Positions 1 to 6,930 of a DNA stretch of 64,000 nucleotides are shown here, in pieces. The notes under the pieces were generated by a model. The model saw only the letters and a program-made list of their open reading frames with translations, was not told the origin of the DNA and searched no databases. Position 1 is the stretch's first letter. Every line of letters begins with the position of its first letter. The position numbers and the translations under genes were made by a program. This DNA comes from JAOUEA01 sp963825635 (GTDB taxonomy: Bacteria; Actinomycetota; UBA4738; HRBIN12), in the NCBI GenBank assembly GCA_963825635.1, contig CAWGTU010000001.1, positions 930,001 through 994,000 on the forward strand, read 5' to 3'.

Positions 1-117
1 CCGGCGACGCCCGTGCCATATGCGCCCGCCTGGGCACGGCGCCGTGACCGACCGAGCCGGGTTCCGCATCGGGGGACTCCCCGTTGGGCGTTCATCGGGC
101 GTTTGCTAGCATCGTCC

Positions 118-191
118 TGCGGGGTGGAGCAGTCCGGTAGCTCGCTGGGCTCATAACCCAGAGGTCACAGGTTCAAATCCTGTCCCCGCGA
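118..191 (+). tRNA. Initiator tRNA-fMet (anticodon CAT)
   Basis: A complete cloverleaf folds from 118 to 191: 7-bp acceptor stem, D arm GAGC/GCTC, anticodon stem CTGGG/CCCAG around CTCATAA with CAT at 152-154, and T arm ACAGG-TTCAAAT-CCTGT. The three consecutive G-C pairs next to the anticodon loop are the initiator hallmark. Position 1:72 is T:G, a weak pair; initiators normally lack a Watson-Crick pair there. The 3' CCA is not encoded (the genome reads CGA). Its 3' half from 147 onwards is duplicated at 1217 and 3229. Confidence 0.95.
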
Positions 192-197
192 CGAAGG
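147..197 (+). repeat. tRNA-derived direct repeat, copy 1 (att-like core)
   Basis: This 51-base block runs from the anticodon stem of tRNA-fMet to six bases past its discriminator. It is identical to 1217-1267 and nearly identical to 3229-3275. An anticodon-to-3'-end block is the usual identity segment of tyrosine-integrase attachment sites in tRNA genes, so copy 1 is read as the attL-like end that completes a functional tRNA. The attachment-site reading is an inference; the repeat itself is seen directly. Confidence 0.8.
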
Positions 198-212
198 AAG
201 ACGCTAGGTCAG

Positions 213-240
213 AGGGGGTCTCGGGGATCCGAGGCCCCCT
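213..240 (+). terminator. Stem-loop after tRNA-fMet
   Basis: A 12-bp stem (213-224 with 229-240, one T:G wobble) closes a GGAT loop 21 bases after the tRNA. No T-run follows. Its place between the tRNA and the convergent membrane-protein gene suggests a bidirectional terminator. Confidence 0.7.
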
Positions 241-291
241 TCGGCTTTCCAAGGTCTGACGACCGATGGCTGCCACGCATGCGATCCTCGA

Positions 292-966
292 CTACACCTT
301 CGGTCCGACGAGGAACAGTGTCTCGAGGAGGGCGACCAGTGCGAGGGCGGCTGCGCCACCGATCCGCACGATCGTGGGCGCCCGAAAGCCGTCGAGCTGG
401 GGTGCGAGCGTGAACCGGGCGGCCCAGATGATGCCTGCGTACACGGCAAGGAACCACAGGAAGCCTGCCCCGGCGCGCATCAGAGACAGATCGTCGAGCA
501 GGATCCCCGCGGTAGCCACCACGGGGATCAACGCGACCGCGCCGACCACCAGCCGCATCCCGCCGGACCAATCCGTGTGGGCGATCGCGAGGGGTGCGAG
601 CACGACCGCCGGGAACATCGGAGCTCCTGCCGCCACCCCGAGCGGGAGCAGGCTCGCGAACGTGACGACCCGAAGGACGGTCATCCGTGGACGCCGAACG
701 CCGGCGCGACGGCCGAGGTAGGCGCCGGACTGAGCCAGCCCGGCGATGCCGAACCCGATCACGATGAAGAGTGTGCCGGTCCAGGAGAACTCCGGATCGG
801 CGGAGATGAACCGCATCCAGACCCGGGCGTTGATGCCCCACGCGAGCCCACCCAAGAGCCCCCCGAGAAGGACGACCGGCGCCGCGAAGCGATGCCCGGC
901 GGCTCGGTCCTGGATCGAGGGTTCGCCGCCGCTGGACGTCCCCAGCGTCGTTCGGTCCGCGGTCAC
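292..966 (-). CDS. Hypothetical multi-pass membrane protein
   Basis: This 224-residue protein has about six hydrophobic helices, starting near residue 28, and polar N-terminal 25 residues. I do not recognise a family or any catalytic motif. It has the high GC3 expected of a real gene here and reads cleanly from ATG at 966 to its stop at 292. It is the only gene between the first and second tRNA-derived repeats, facing the tRNA and sharing the terminator at 213-240. It may be cargo of a former tRNA-integrated element, or simply a resident gene; no integrase or replication gene accompanies it. Confidence 0.7.
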   Translation of the reverse strand: MTADRTTLGTSSGGEPSIQDRAAGHRFAAPVVLLGGLLGGLAWGINARVWMRFISADPEFSWTGTLFIVIGFGIAGLAQSGAYLGRRAGVRRPRMTVLRVVTFASLLPLGVAAGAPMFPAVVLAPLAIAHTDWSGGMRLVVGAVALIPVVATAGILLDDLSLMRAGAGFLWFLAVYAGIIWAARFTLAPQLDGFRAPTIVRIGGAAALALVALLETLFLVGPKV

Positions 967-1216
967 GCCCCCATTGGATCAGTCAACCGAGTGGTTGGCG
1001 GGAGTGCAGACACGTGGGATGCGAGGGTGCTGCCACTTCTCGTCGCTCGCTCGCTGCTGGACGCTTCGTCGCCGAACGGCTCACGCCCGGCGTCCGCCTC
1101 CGGTTCCGGACCGGATCCTGGCCCGGACAACGTCAGCGGCGTCTCAGCACGTCTCTCAGTGTCCGTGACAGGTCATCTGAGCCGGGCAAAATGGCCATGA
1201 CCACGGAAGATGTCCG

Positions 1217-1267
1217 GGGCTCATAACCCAGAGGTCACAGGTTCAAATCCTGTCCCCGCGACGAAGG
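1217..1267 (+). repeat. tRNA-derived direct repeat, copy 2 (att-like)
   Basis: The 51 bases match 147-197 exactly. The bases upstream do not complete a tRNA: no D arm or 5' acceptor strand is present, so this is a 3'-half tRNA fragment. The 250 bases before it (967-1216) carry no recognisable gene. Confidence 0.8.
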
Positions 1268-2084
1268 CACTACCGAGGAAACGGACTGAGGCCGGGAGCT
1301 AGATGATGGCTGCCGGCCCCAGGCCGTTCCCCGATATCCTGATGGACATCAGCCAGCTCCTCCACCTGCGCCTCTGGGAGGGTCGCCGGTTCGATCCAGA
1401 GCATCGTGGGCGCTGGCGAGAGAGGTTCCGGGCAGGTCTCCTCTCTCGCGCGTCCGGGATCCTTCGATCGGTCGATCTCGCGCCTGCGACAGGACGACCA
1501 CCGATTCGGACGACTACCCCTTGGGATCCCACATCCCGAGGCTTCGCGTCCCGCCACCCCTCCAAAGTCCTGACGACGCCACAATTCGCGTGAACCGATC
1601 ACCTTCTCCGGTGCTGGGAAGCCAAGCTTCGCCCTCGGCGACGATCTGACTCACGCGATGGTCGGTTCACGGAGGATTCGGCGCGCTGCATCCCAACGCG
1701 CTCGGCCACCTCGTGATGGCGCTCGCCACGAACGCGGCCCGCTCGCTGGGGGGTCCTTCGGCGACGGCGGGATGCGTCGACCGACCTACCGTGGCGGAGG
1801 GAGCCCTGCTGGAAGGGTGAGGGCAACGATGCATGGGATGCGGAGCGTATGGGCACGGCGGCCGACACCGAGGGAACGCATACGTCACCGGGACCGTCGC
1901 GACGCCCGACGGCGGGACGGCGATGACGCTGCGGAAGCTCGAAGAGTACGACCCGTTCTGAGGACCGTCGTCTCCACGGACGTCGCCCCCAAATCACGTG
2001 TGCCGCGGCCGAGCGGGCCAGGCTACGAGTTGGGACCCGACCCTTCGGGTCCCAATGGCCCCATGCGACCCGCCCGCCGCCTCC
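1268..2084. other. Gene-poor stretch with a possible gene remnant
   Basis: No convincing intact gene is visible on either strand over about 800 bases; open frames here are arginine-rich and look like chance products of high GC. One exception is a short plus-strand reading frame at 1875-1961, ending TGA, whose 28 codons nearly all end in G or C and translate to a protein-like string starting NAYVTGTVATPDGG and ending YDPF. It may be the 3' end of a deleted gene. A -10-like TAGCCT at 2085-2090 then leads into the next gene. Confidence 0.35.
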
Positions 2085-2125
2085 TAGCCTTGCAGGTGTC
2101 ACCAGCGCATCGGGGGCGATCCGAC

Positions 2126-3046
2126 ATGAGAAGGACATGGACGATCCTCGTCCTTGTGTTGACGGTCCTTACGATCGCGGTGCCACCGAGCCCTGCAGGG
2201 GCAGCCGCGAAGAACACCTGCAGGGCGAGAAATCTCACTCGAGGCACGGCTGCCCGCCCGAACCTCCAAGCCGTGATCGATCGGGCGGACTCCGGTGACA
2301 CGATCCAGATCAAGGGCGTCTGCGTCGGCAGGTTCAGGATCGGGAAGACCCTCACCATCATGGGCAAGCCGACCCCGGAGCTCGCACGAGCAGTCCTGCG
2401 CGGGAACGGGGCGGGCGGAGTCATGCTCATTGCCGCCCGAGTGAGGGTCGTCAACCTGAAGATCACCGGCGGCGGCGCCCACTCCGGCGGCGGGATCCGT
2501 GTGCGGAAGACCGGCACCCTCACCCTGAACCGCTCGGAGGTGCGCGGAAACCATGCCGATGGAGGCGGCGGGATCTGGAACAACGGCACCCTCACCCTGT
2601 ATCAGTCGATGGTACGCGGCAACTCGGCCCGCGTCGGCGGGGGGATCTACAGCCAGCCAGGTGCCTTGCACGAAGGCGGCATCGTCACCCTGAATGGCTC
2701 TTCCTCGGTGCGCGGGAACATGGCCCACGGCGAGGGCGGCGGAATCCTTGTCGACGGCGGCGGCATCGTCACCTTGAACGATTCCTCTTCAGTGCGGGGG
2801 AACAGGGCCAGCCTCGACGGCGGCGGAATCTTCAACTTCGGGAGCCTGATACTGAACGACCTGTCCTTCGTGACCAGGAACAGAGCTGACTTCAAGGACC
2901 GAGGCTCAGGCTCCGGCGGCGGGATACTCCAATGCTCGACTTCCCTCCTGACTGGCGCGGTCGATGGCGGCAACGTCAACGACAACTACCTCGGCAGCGA
3001 GGGGAGGCTCGAGAACAACATCGCCATCGATGCGTGCGGAGGCTAG
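2126..3046 (+). CDS. Secreted right-handed beta-helix repeat protein
   Basis: The 306-residue product begins with a signal peptide (MRR, hydrophobic core, cut near AGAAA at about residue 28). The rest is a run of short turns rich in GGG, I/V-x-N and L-x-L, such as GGGIxN, TLN, SxVRGN, the pattern of parallel beta-helix (polymorphic outer-membrane/pectate-lyase-fold) proteins. Residues around 190-240 contain a near-duplicate of GGIVTLNxSSSVRGN. No polygalacturonase or lyase catalytic set is evident, so a structural or adhesive role is more likely than an enzyme. The ATG at 2126 is chosen because the signal peptide starts there; GGGGG lies about 10 bases upstream. The gene lies between repeats 2 and 3 and may be element cargo. 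Confidence 0.75.
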   Translation: MRRTWTILVLVLTVLTIAVPPSPAGAAAKNTCRARNLTRGTAARPNLQAVIDRADSGDTIQIKGVCVGRFRIGKTLTIMGKPTPELARAVLRGNGAGGVMLIAARVRVVNLKITGGGAHSGGGIRVRKTGTLTLNRSEVRGNHADGGGGIWNNGTLTLYQSMVRGNSARVGGGIYSQPGALHEGGIVTLNGSSSVRGNMAHGEGGGILVDGGGIVTLNDSSSVRGNRASLDGGGIFNFGSLILNDLSFVTRNRADFKDRGSGSGGGILQCSTSLLTGAVDGGNVNDNYLGSEGRLENNIAIDACGG

Positions 3047-3228
3047 ATCGCACGACACCTCGATCTCCGGAGCCAAGCCAGCGCTTGGGTGTCGGGGTGG
3101 CGATGCTCCTCGTGGTGCTTCGCCGAGATCGGAGGCGGTGGGTGCAACCGGCTCCTGGGGCTTTCGAGAACCTCCAGGTCACAGTGCCAATGGCCTCGTG
3201 CCTCATCTCCCCGCAAGGGCGGGCTTCC

Positions 3229-3275
3229 GGCTCATAGCCCAGAGGTCACAGGTTCAAATCCTGTCCGCGCGACGA
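3229..3275 (+). repeat. tRNA-derived direct repeat, copy 3 (att-like, diverged)
   Basis: These 47 bases match 148-194 with two mismatches (ATAGCCC for ATAACCC, and GTCCGCG for GTCCCCG). No tRNA 5' half precedes it. It is followed after three bases by a perfect hairpin, so it may be the original chromosomal 3' end of the tRNA locus. The 180 bases before it carry no recognisable gene. Confidence 0.75.
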
Positions 3276-3278
3276 CAC

Positions 3279-3302
3279 GAGGGGCGCCGGCAGGCGCCCC
3301 TC
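3279..3302 (+). terminator. Stem-loop following tRNA-derived repeat 3
   Basis: A perfect 10-bp GC-rich stem (3279-3288 with 3293-3302) closes a GGCA loop directly after repeat copy 3. It lies where a tRNA terminator would sit, supporting the idea that copy 3 was once the true end of the tRNA transcription unit. No T-run follows. Confidence 0.65.
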
Positions 3303-3318
3303 GCTGCGTCCCCGCGCC

Positions 3319-3324
3319 TAGACT
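3319..3324 (+). promoter_or_regulatory. -10 box TAGACT, leaderless-type
   Basis: TAGACT ends six bases before the ATG at 3331, so transcription would begin at or next to the start codon. Confidence 0.5.
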
Positions 3325-3330
3325 CCGTGG

Positions 3331-4701
3331 ATGTCACGCACACCGAGCCTGGCCGCGCTCTTCGTCTCGGTCGTGGCGTTGTGGTCCATGTCGATACCCT
3401 CGCTCGCGGCGGCCGGTTCCCAGGGATCGTCGGTCGCGCGGACGCCGGCGGACGCGAGCTACGACGTCCACCTGCGCTCGGGGGCCAGCGGGAGGTCATG
3501 GCGTGGGGGTGGGTCCGTCACGTTCACGAACGTGGGGGCCGGGACGCTTCCGCAGGTGCATCTGCGTGTGTGGTCCAACGGGGTGCTCGGCTGCGACCCC
3601 CGCTCGATCACGGTCTCGAACGTGCAAGGCGGGGAGGTCACGGGCGAGCGGCTCGACTGCACCGAGCTCGAGGTCACCCTCGACGAGCCGCTTGGGCCCT
3701 CGGACGCGACGACCCTCTCCTACGACCTCGACATCGAGCTGCCCGACGAGGACGATCGGTTCGGGTTCCACCGTGGCCTGGCCCTCGTGGGATCGGCGCT
3801 CCCGATCCTGGCGGTGCACGACGACGAGGGGTGGCACCGCGAGCCGTTCGAGAACCTGGGGGAGAGCTTCTACTCGGTGGTGGCCGACCACGAGGTCACG
3901 TTCGTGACCCCGCCCGGCCTCGACACCGCCGCCTCCGGGCATGTGACCGGACGGAGCGAGACCGCGGACGGCCGCACGCGCACCACGTACACGGCGCGGC
4001 GGATGCGCGACTTCGCCTGGGCCGCCGGGCGGTTCCGCACGGTCGAGCGATCGTCCGAAGGTGTCGACGTGGTCGTGTCGTACCAGCGGAACGCCGTCGA
4101 CCGCGCGAGGGCCCGTTCGGCAGCGGCCGACGCGGTGACGGTGATGGGGTCGCTCGGCCGAGCGTTCGGTGAGTACCCCTACCCCGAAGTCGACGTCGTG
4201 CTCGCGGGCTTCGGAGGATTCGGCGGCATGGAGTACCCCACGATCGTGTTCTCGGGCCCCTCTCGCGGCACGATCGCCCACGAGCTCGCACATCAGTGGT
4301 TCTACGGGCTGGTGGGTAACGACCAGTACCACGAGCCGTGGCTCGACGAGTCGTTCGCGTCGTGGGCGGCCCGCGTTCCCTTCGGTCCCGCTCGAGGCTG
4401 CAGCGGGGTCTCGTGGCCGAGCGCGGGGTCCGCGATCACGAACGATATGAGCTACTGGGCAACGCATCCTAGCCAATACTGGGTCGCGTACGAGGGCGGA
4501 GCCTGCATGCTGGCGAACCTGTCGAAGCGATTCGGTCACGATCGATTCCTGCGGATCCTCGCCAGGTACGTCGACCGGCACCACCTCGGGGTCGCTCGCA
4601 CCGAGGACTTCATGACCGCGATCGAGGTCGCGGCCGACCGGCACCTCGCCGGCTTCGACGCGGCGGCCTTCTGGGAGCGGTGGCGCGTCGACCCCGCCTG
4701 A
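3331..4701 (+). CDS. Secreted M1-family zinc metallopeptidase
   Basis: The 456-residue protein starts with a signal peptide (residues 1-27, LAAAG region). The gluzincin signature is complete: HELAH at about 317-321 with the third zinc ligand Glu 18 residues later (WLDESFA, about 340), preceded by GGMEYP, the M1 counterpart of GxMEN that binds the substrate amino end. The N-terminal half fits the M1 beta-sandwich. The usual C-terminal helical repeat domain of 800-900 residue aminopeptidases is missing, so this is a short form. It probably works outside the membrane on peptides. A leaderless-type -10 box precedes it. Confidence 0.88.
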   Translation: MSRTPSLAALFVSVVALWSMSIPSLAAAGSQGSSVARTPADASYDVHLRSGASGRSWRGGGSVTFTNVGAGTLPQVHLRVWSNGVLGCDPRSITVSNVQGGEVTGERLDCTELEVTLDEPLGPSDATTLSYDLDIELPDEDDRFGFHRGLALVGSALPILAVHDDEGWHREPFENLGESFYSVVADHEVTFVTPPGLDTAASGHVTGRSETADGRTRTTYTARRMRDFAWAAGRFRTVERSSEGVDVVVSYQRNAVDRARARSAAADAVTVMGSLGRAFGEYPYPEVDVVLAGFGGFGGMEYPTIVFSGPSRGTIAHELAHQWFYGLVGNDQYHEPWLDESFASWAARVPFGPARGCSGVSWPSAGSAITNDMSYWATHPSQYWVAYEGGACMLANLSKRFGHDRFLRILARYVDRHHLGVARTEDFMTAIEVAADRHLAGFDAAAFWERWRVDPA

Positions 4702-4743
4702 CCCGCGGGTCGCGCGGGGGTCACATCGCGCCCAGAACGCGGC

Positions 4744-4749
4744 TAGGAT
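4744..4749 (+). promoter_or_regulatory. -10 box TAGGAT
   Basis: TAGGAT lies 33 bases before the GTG at 4783, leaving room for a short leader with a purine-rich AAGGGGGAA ribosome site. Confidence 0.4.
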
Positions 4750-4782
4750 GGCCCAGTCGCATCCGAACGAAGGGGGAACGGC

Positions 4783-5205
4783 GTGGCCAAGCGTGACGTG
4801 GTGGGACAGCTCTCGCGGGTGCCTCTGTTCTCGGGCTGCTCCCGCAGGGATCTGCAGACGATCGCTCGCGTCGTGAAAGACATCGACCACGGGTCCGGCA
4901 CCGTCATCGCCCGCGAGGGCGAGCCGGGGGTCGGCTTGTTCGTGATCGTCGACGGCACCGCCGAGGTCACGATCGGCGGCGCGAAGAAGGCTACCCTCGG
5001 CCCCGGCGACTTCTTCGGTGAGATCGCGCTTCTCGACGGCGGGCCACGGACCGCCACGGTGACGGCGACCTCCGACATCCAGATGCTCGGCCTCACGGAG
5101 TGGGTGTTCCGGGGGCTGATGCAGGAGCACCCCTCGATCGCGGTGAAGACGCTGCAGCAGATGGCCAGCCGGCTTCGCAACGCCACGAAGACGGCGACCG
5201 CCTGA
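4783..5205 (+). CDS. Cyclic-nucleotide-binding domain protein
   Basis: The 140 residues form one cNMP-binding domain of the Crp/PKA-regulatory type: LSRVPLFSG at the start of the fold, EGEPG in the beta roll, and a phosphate-binding cassette GPGDFFGEIALLDGGPRTA near residues 76-94 with the Glu and Arg that contact the ribose and phosphate. No helix-turn-helix follows, so it is not a Crp-type regulator by itself; it ends in a short amphipathic helix. It could sense cAMP or cGMP and act through a partner. The start is GTG after AAGGGGG. The next gene follows after 28 bases on the same strand. Confidence 0.85.
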   Translation: MAKRDVVGQLSRVPLFSGCSRRDLQTIARVVKDIDHGSGTVIAREGEPGVGLFVIVDGTAEVTIGGAKKATLGPGDFFGEIALLDGGPRTATVTATSDIQMLGLTEWVFRGLMQEHPSIAVKTLQQMASRLRNATKTATA

Positions 5206-5233
5206 CCGAAAACCTCGGCGCACGCTGCGCCCC

Positions 5234-6007
5234 GTGGCCTTCCTGACTCGCCCCGACGGCGCCGAGCTCTACCACGAAGAGCACGGCGACCCGGATGCCG
5301 AGCCGATCCTGCTGCTCGAGGGTATGGGCGGCGACATCCCCGGGTGGCGGCGGAACATCCCGCACCTCGCCGCCGAGCTGTACGTCGTCGCCTACGACCT
5401 GCGCGGGAACGGCAACTCGAGCGAGCCCGTGGGTCCGGTGACGATGGCCACGTTCGTCGATGACACGCTGGCTCTTCTCGACACGGTCGGTGTCAGCCGC
5501 GCGCACCTGTACGGGCAGTCGTTCGGCGGTATGGTGGCGCAGGAGCTCGTGCTCGCGAACCCGGAGCGCGTGCGCACCCTCGTGCTCGCGGCGACCCACT
5601 GCGGCGGGTCGCACGTCGTCCTCCCGCCCGTCACCACCGTGCCCAAGGGCGAACCCTGGCGATCGTTGTACGCGCCCGGCTTCCCCGACACGAACCCCGA
5701 CCACGTCGCCGAGGACCTCCGCGTCGGGTCGCAGCAGCCGAGACATCCGCAGGGTGGACGTCGACAATGGGAGGCGATGCAGGCCTTCGACGCCTACGCC
5801 CGGCTGCCCTCGATCGAGGTGCCCACCCTCGTGCTGCACGGTACCGAGGATCGGCTGGTCGATCCCGGGAACGCGTCGGTGCTCGCGTCGCGCATACCGG
5901 GAGCCGAGCTCGTCCTGCTCCGCGGCGCGGGCCACCTGTACCACTCAGAGCGTGCCGAGGAGGCCGACGAAGCGGTGCTCGACTTCGTCCGCCGGCATCG
6001 TCGATGA
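5234..6007 (+). CDS. Alpha/beta-fold hydrolase
   Basis: The 257 residues carry the full hydrolase triad: nucleophile elbow GQSFGG (Ser near 97), acid in HGTEDRLVD (about 203-211), and His in GAGHLYHS near 235. An oxyanion stretch LLLEGMGG follows strand 3. The closest general class is the 3-oxoadipate enol-lactonase/haloperoxidase-like esterases, but the substrate cannot be read from sequence. The start is GTG at 5234. Its stop overlaps the next start (ATGA), so the two are translationally coupled. Confidence 0.85.
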   Translation: MAFLTRPDGAELYHEEHGDPDAEPILLLEGMGGDIPGWRRNIPHLAAELYVVAYDLRGNGNSSEPVGPVTMATFVDDTLALLDTVGVSRAHLYGQSFGGMVAQELVLANPERVRTLVLAATHCGGSHVVLPPVTTVPKGEPWRSLYAPGFPDTNPDHVAEDLRVGSQQPRHPQGGRRQWEAMQAFDAYARLPSIEVPTLVLHGTEDRLVDPGNASVLASRIPGAELVLLRGAGHLYHSERAEEADEAVLDFVRRHRR

Positions 6008-6924
6008 GCGGCGCCCCCACGCCCGAGCTGCTCGCGCTCGCCGAGCGACGAGCTGCCGCCCGGGCCGACAAGGACTTCGCGGCGGCCGATGCGATGCGCG
6101 ACGAGCTCGCCGAGGCCGGCTGGACCGTCGTCGACGGTGCCGACGGCGGGTGGCACCTCGAGGTGGCGGCGGTCGAGGAGCCGCCGGCCCTGCGGGCCAG
6201 CGATGTGCCGTCGATGCTCGCCGAGCAGGCGACCGACGACGCCAGCGTCCACTGGGTCGTGGAGGGGTGGCCCGAGGACGTCGCGCGATCGATCGCGTCG
6301 TTCCGTGCTCATCAGGGGCGTCGTCGCGTGCGCTACGTGGTCGCCGACGTCACCGGCGCCGACACGGGCGCGTTCGGCGACGACGTCGAGGTGATCCCGC
6401 TGGCACACGACACCGGCTGGGGGGCCGCGATGAACGCCGGTCTGCGTCGGGCGACGGGCCGCGTCGTCCTCGCCGTCGACGGCTCGATCGAGGTCGCCGG
6501 CGACGTGTTCGGCCCGCTCGAGCGGGCGCTCACGGACCCCGCCGTCGGCATCGTCGGACCGTTCGGGATCGTCACCCACGACCTGCGCGAGTTCGAGCCT
6601 GCGCCGGCCCCCGGGCCCTGCGATGCGATCGAGGGCTACTGCATGGCGATGCGCCGCGATGTGCTCGTCGACGTCGGAGGGTTCGACGAGCGGTTCCGCT
6701 GGTACCGCACGGCGGACATCGAGCTGTCGTTCCGGATCAAGGACCGCGGGCTGCGCACCGACATGCTGCCGCTCCCGGTCGTCAAGCGCGAGCATCGCAT
6801 GTGGTTCGAGACCGACCCGGTCGAACGCGCGAGGTGGTCCAAGCGGAACTTCTACCGGTTCCTGGATCGGTGGCGGGGGCGGTGGGACCTCGTGCTGGAC
6901 CCTCGTCCGCCGGAGACGGAGTAG
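6004..6924 (+). CDS. CysRS-tail-like domain fused to a family 2 glycosyltransferase
   Basis: The 306-residue product joins two unlike parts. Residues about 8-50 (LAERRAAARADKDFAAADAM, then RDELAEAGW) match the C-terminal helical tail of cysteinyl-tRNA synthetases, where ARxxKDFxxADxIRDEL is typical. Residues about 75-300 look like a GT2-type GT-A domain: ADVTG region, GWGAAMNAGLRRATG, VDGSIEV in the place of the DxD segment, and MAMRRDVLVDVGGFDERF followed by ADIELSFRIKDRG. The acceptor is unknown. It overlaps the hydrolase stop by four bases and converges on ftsH. Confidence 0.7.
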   Translation: MSGAPTPELLALAERRAAARADKDFAAADAMRDELAEAGWTVVDGADGGWHLEVAAVEEPPALRASDVPSMLAEQATDDASVHWVVEGWPEDVARSIASFRAHQGRRRVRYVVADVTGADTGAFGDDVEVIPLAHDTGWGAAMNAGLRRATGRVVLAVDGSIEVAGDVFGPLERALTDPAVGIVGPFGIVTHDLREFEPAPAPGPCDAIEGYCMAMRRDVLVDVGGFDERFRWYRTADIELSFRIKDRGLRTDMLPLPVVKREHRMWFETDPVERARWSKRNFYRFLDRWRGRWDLVLDPRPPETE

Positions 6925-6930
6925 CCGACC

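Noticed and set aside
1658..2125. N-terminal extension of the beta-helix protein
   Set aside because: The extension is Arg-rich and lacks structure, while a good signal peptide begins at 2126.
2460..2960. Repeated segments considered as a CRISPR-like or intergenic array
   Set aside because: The repeats are imperfect, in frame and encode beta-helix coils.
3496..5223. Minus-strand frame of 575 codons opposite the M1 peptidase and cNMP protein
   Set aside because: Low-complexity Arg/Glu/Val translation; the plus-strand proteins have clear motifs.
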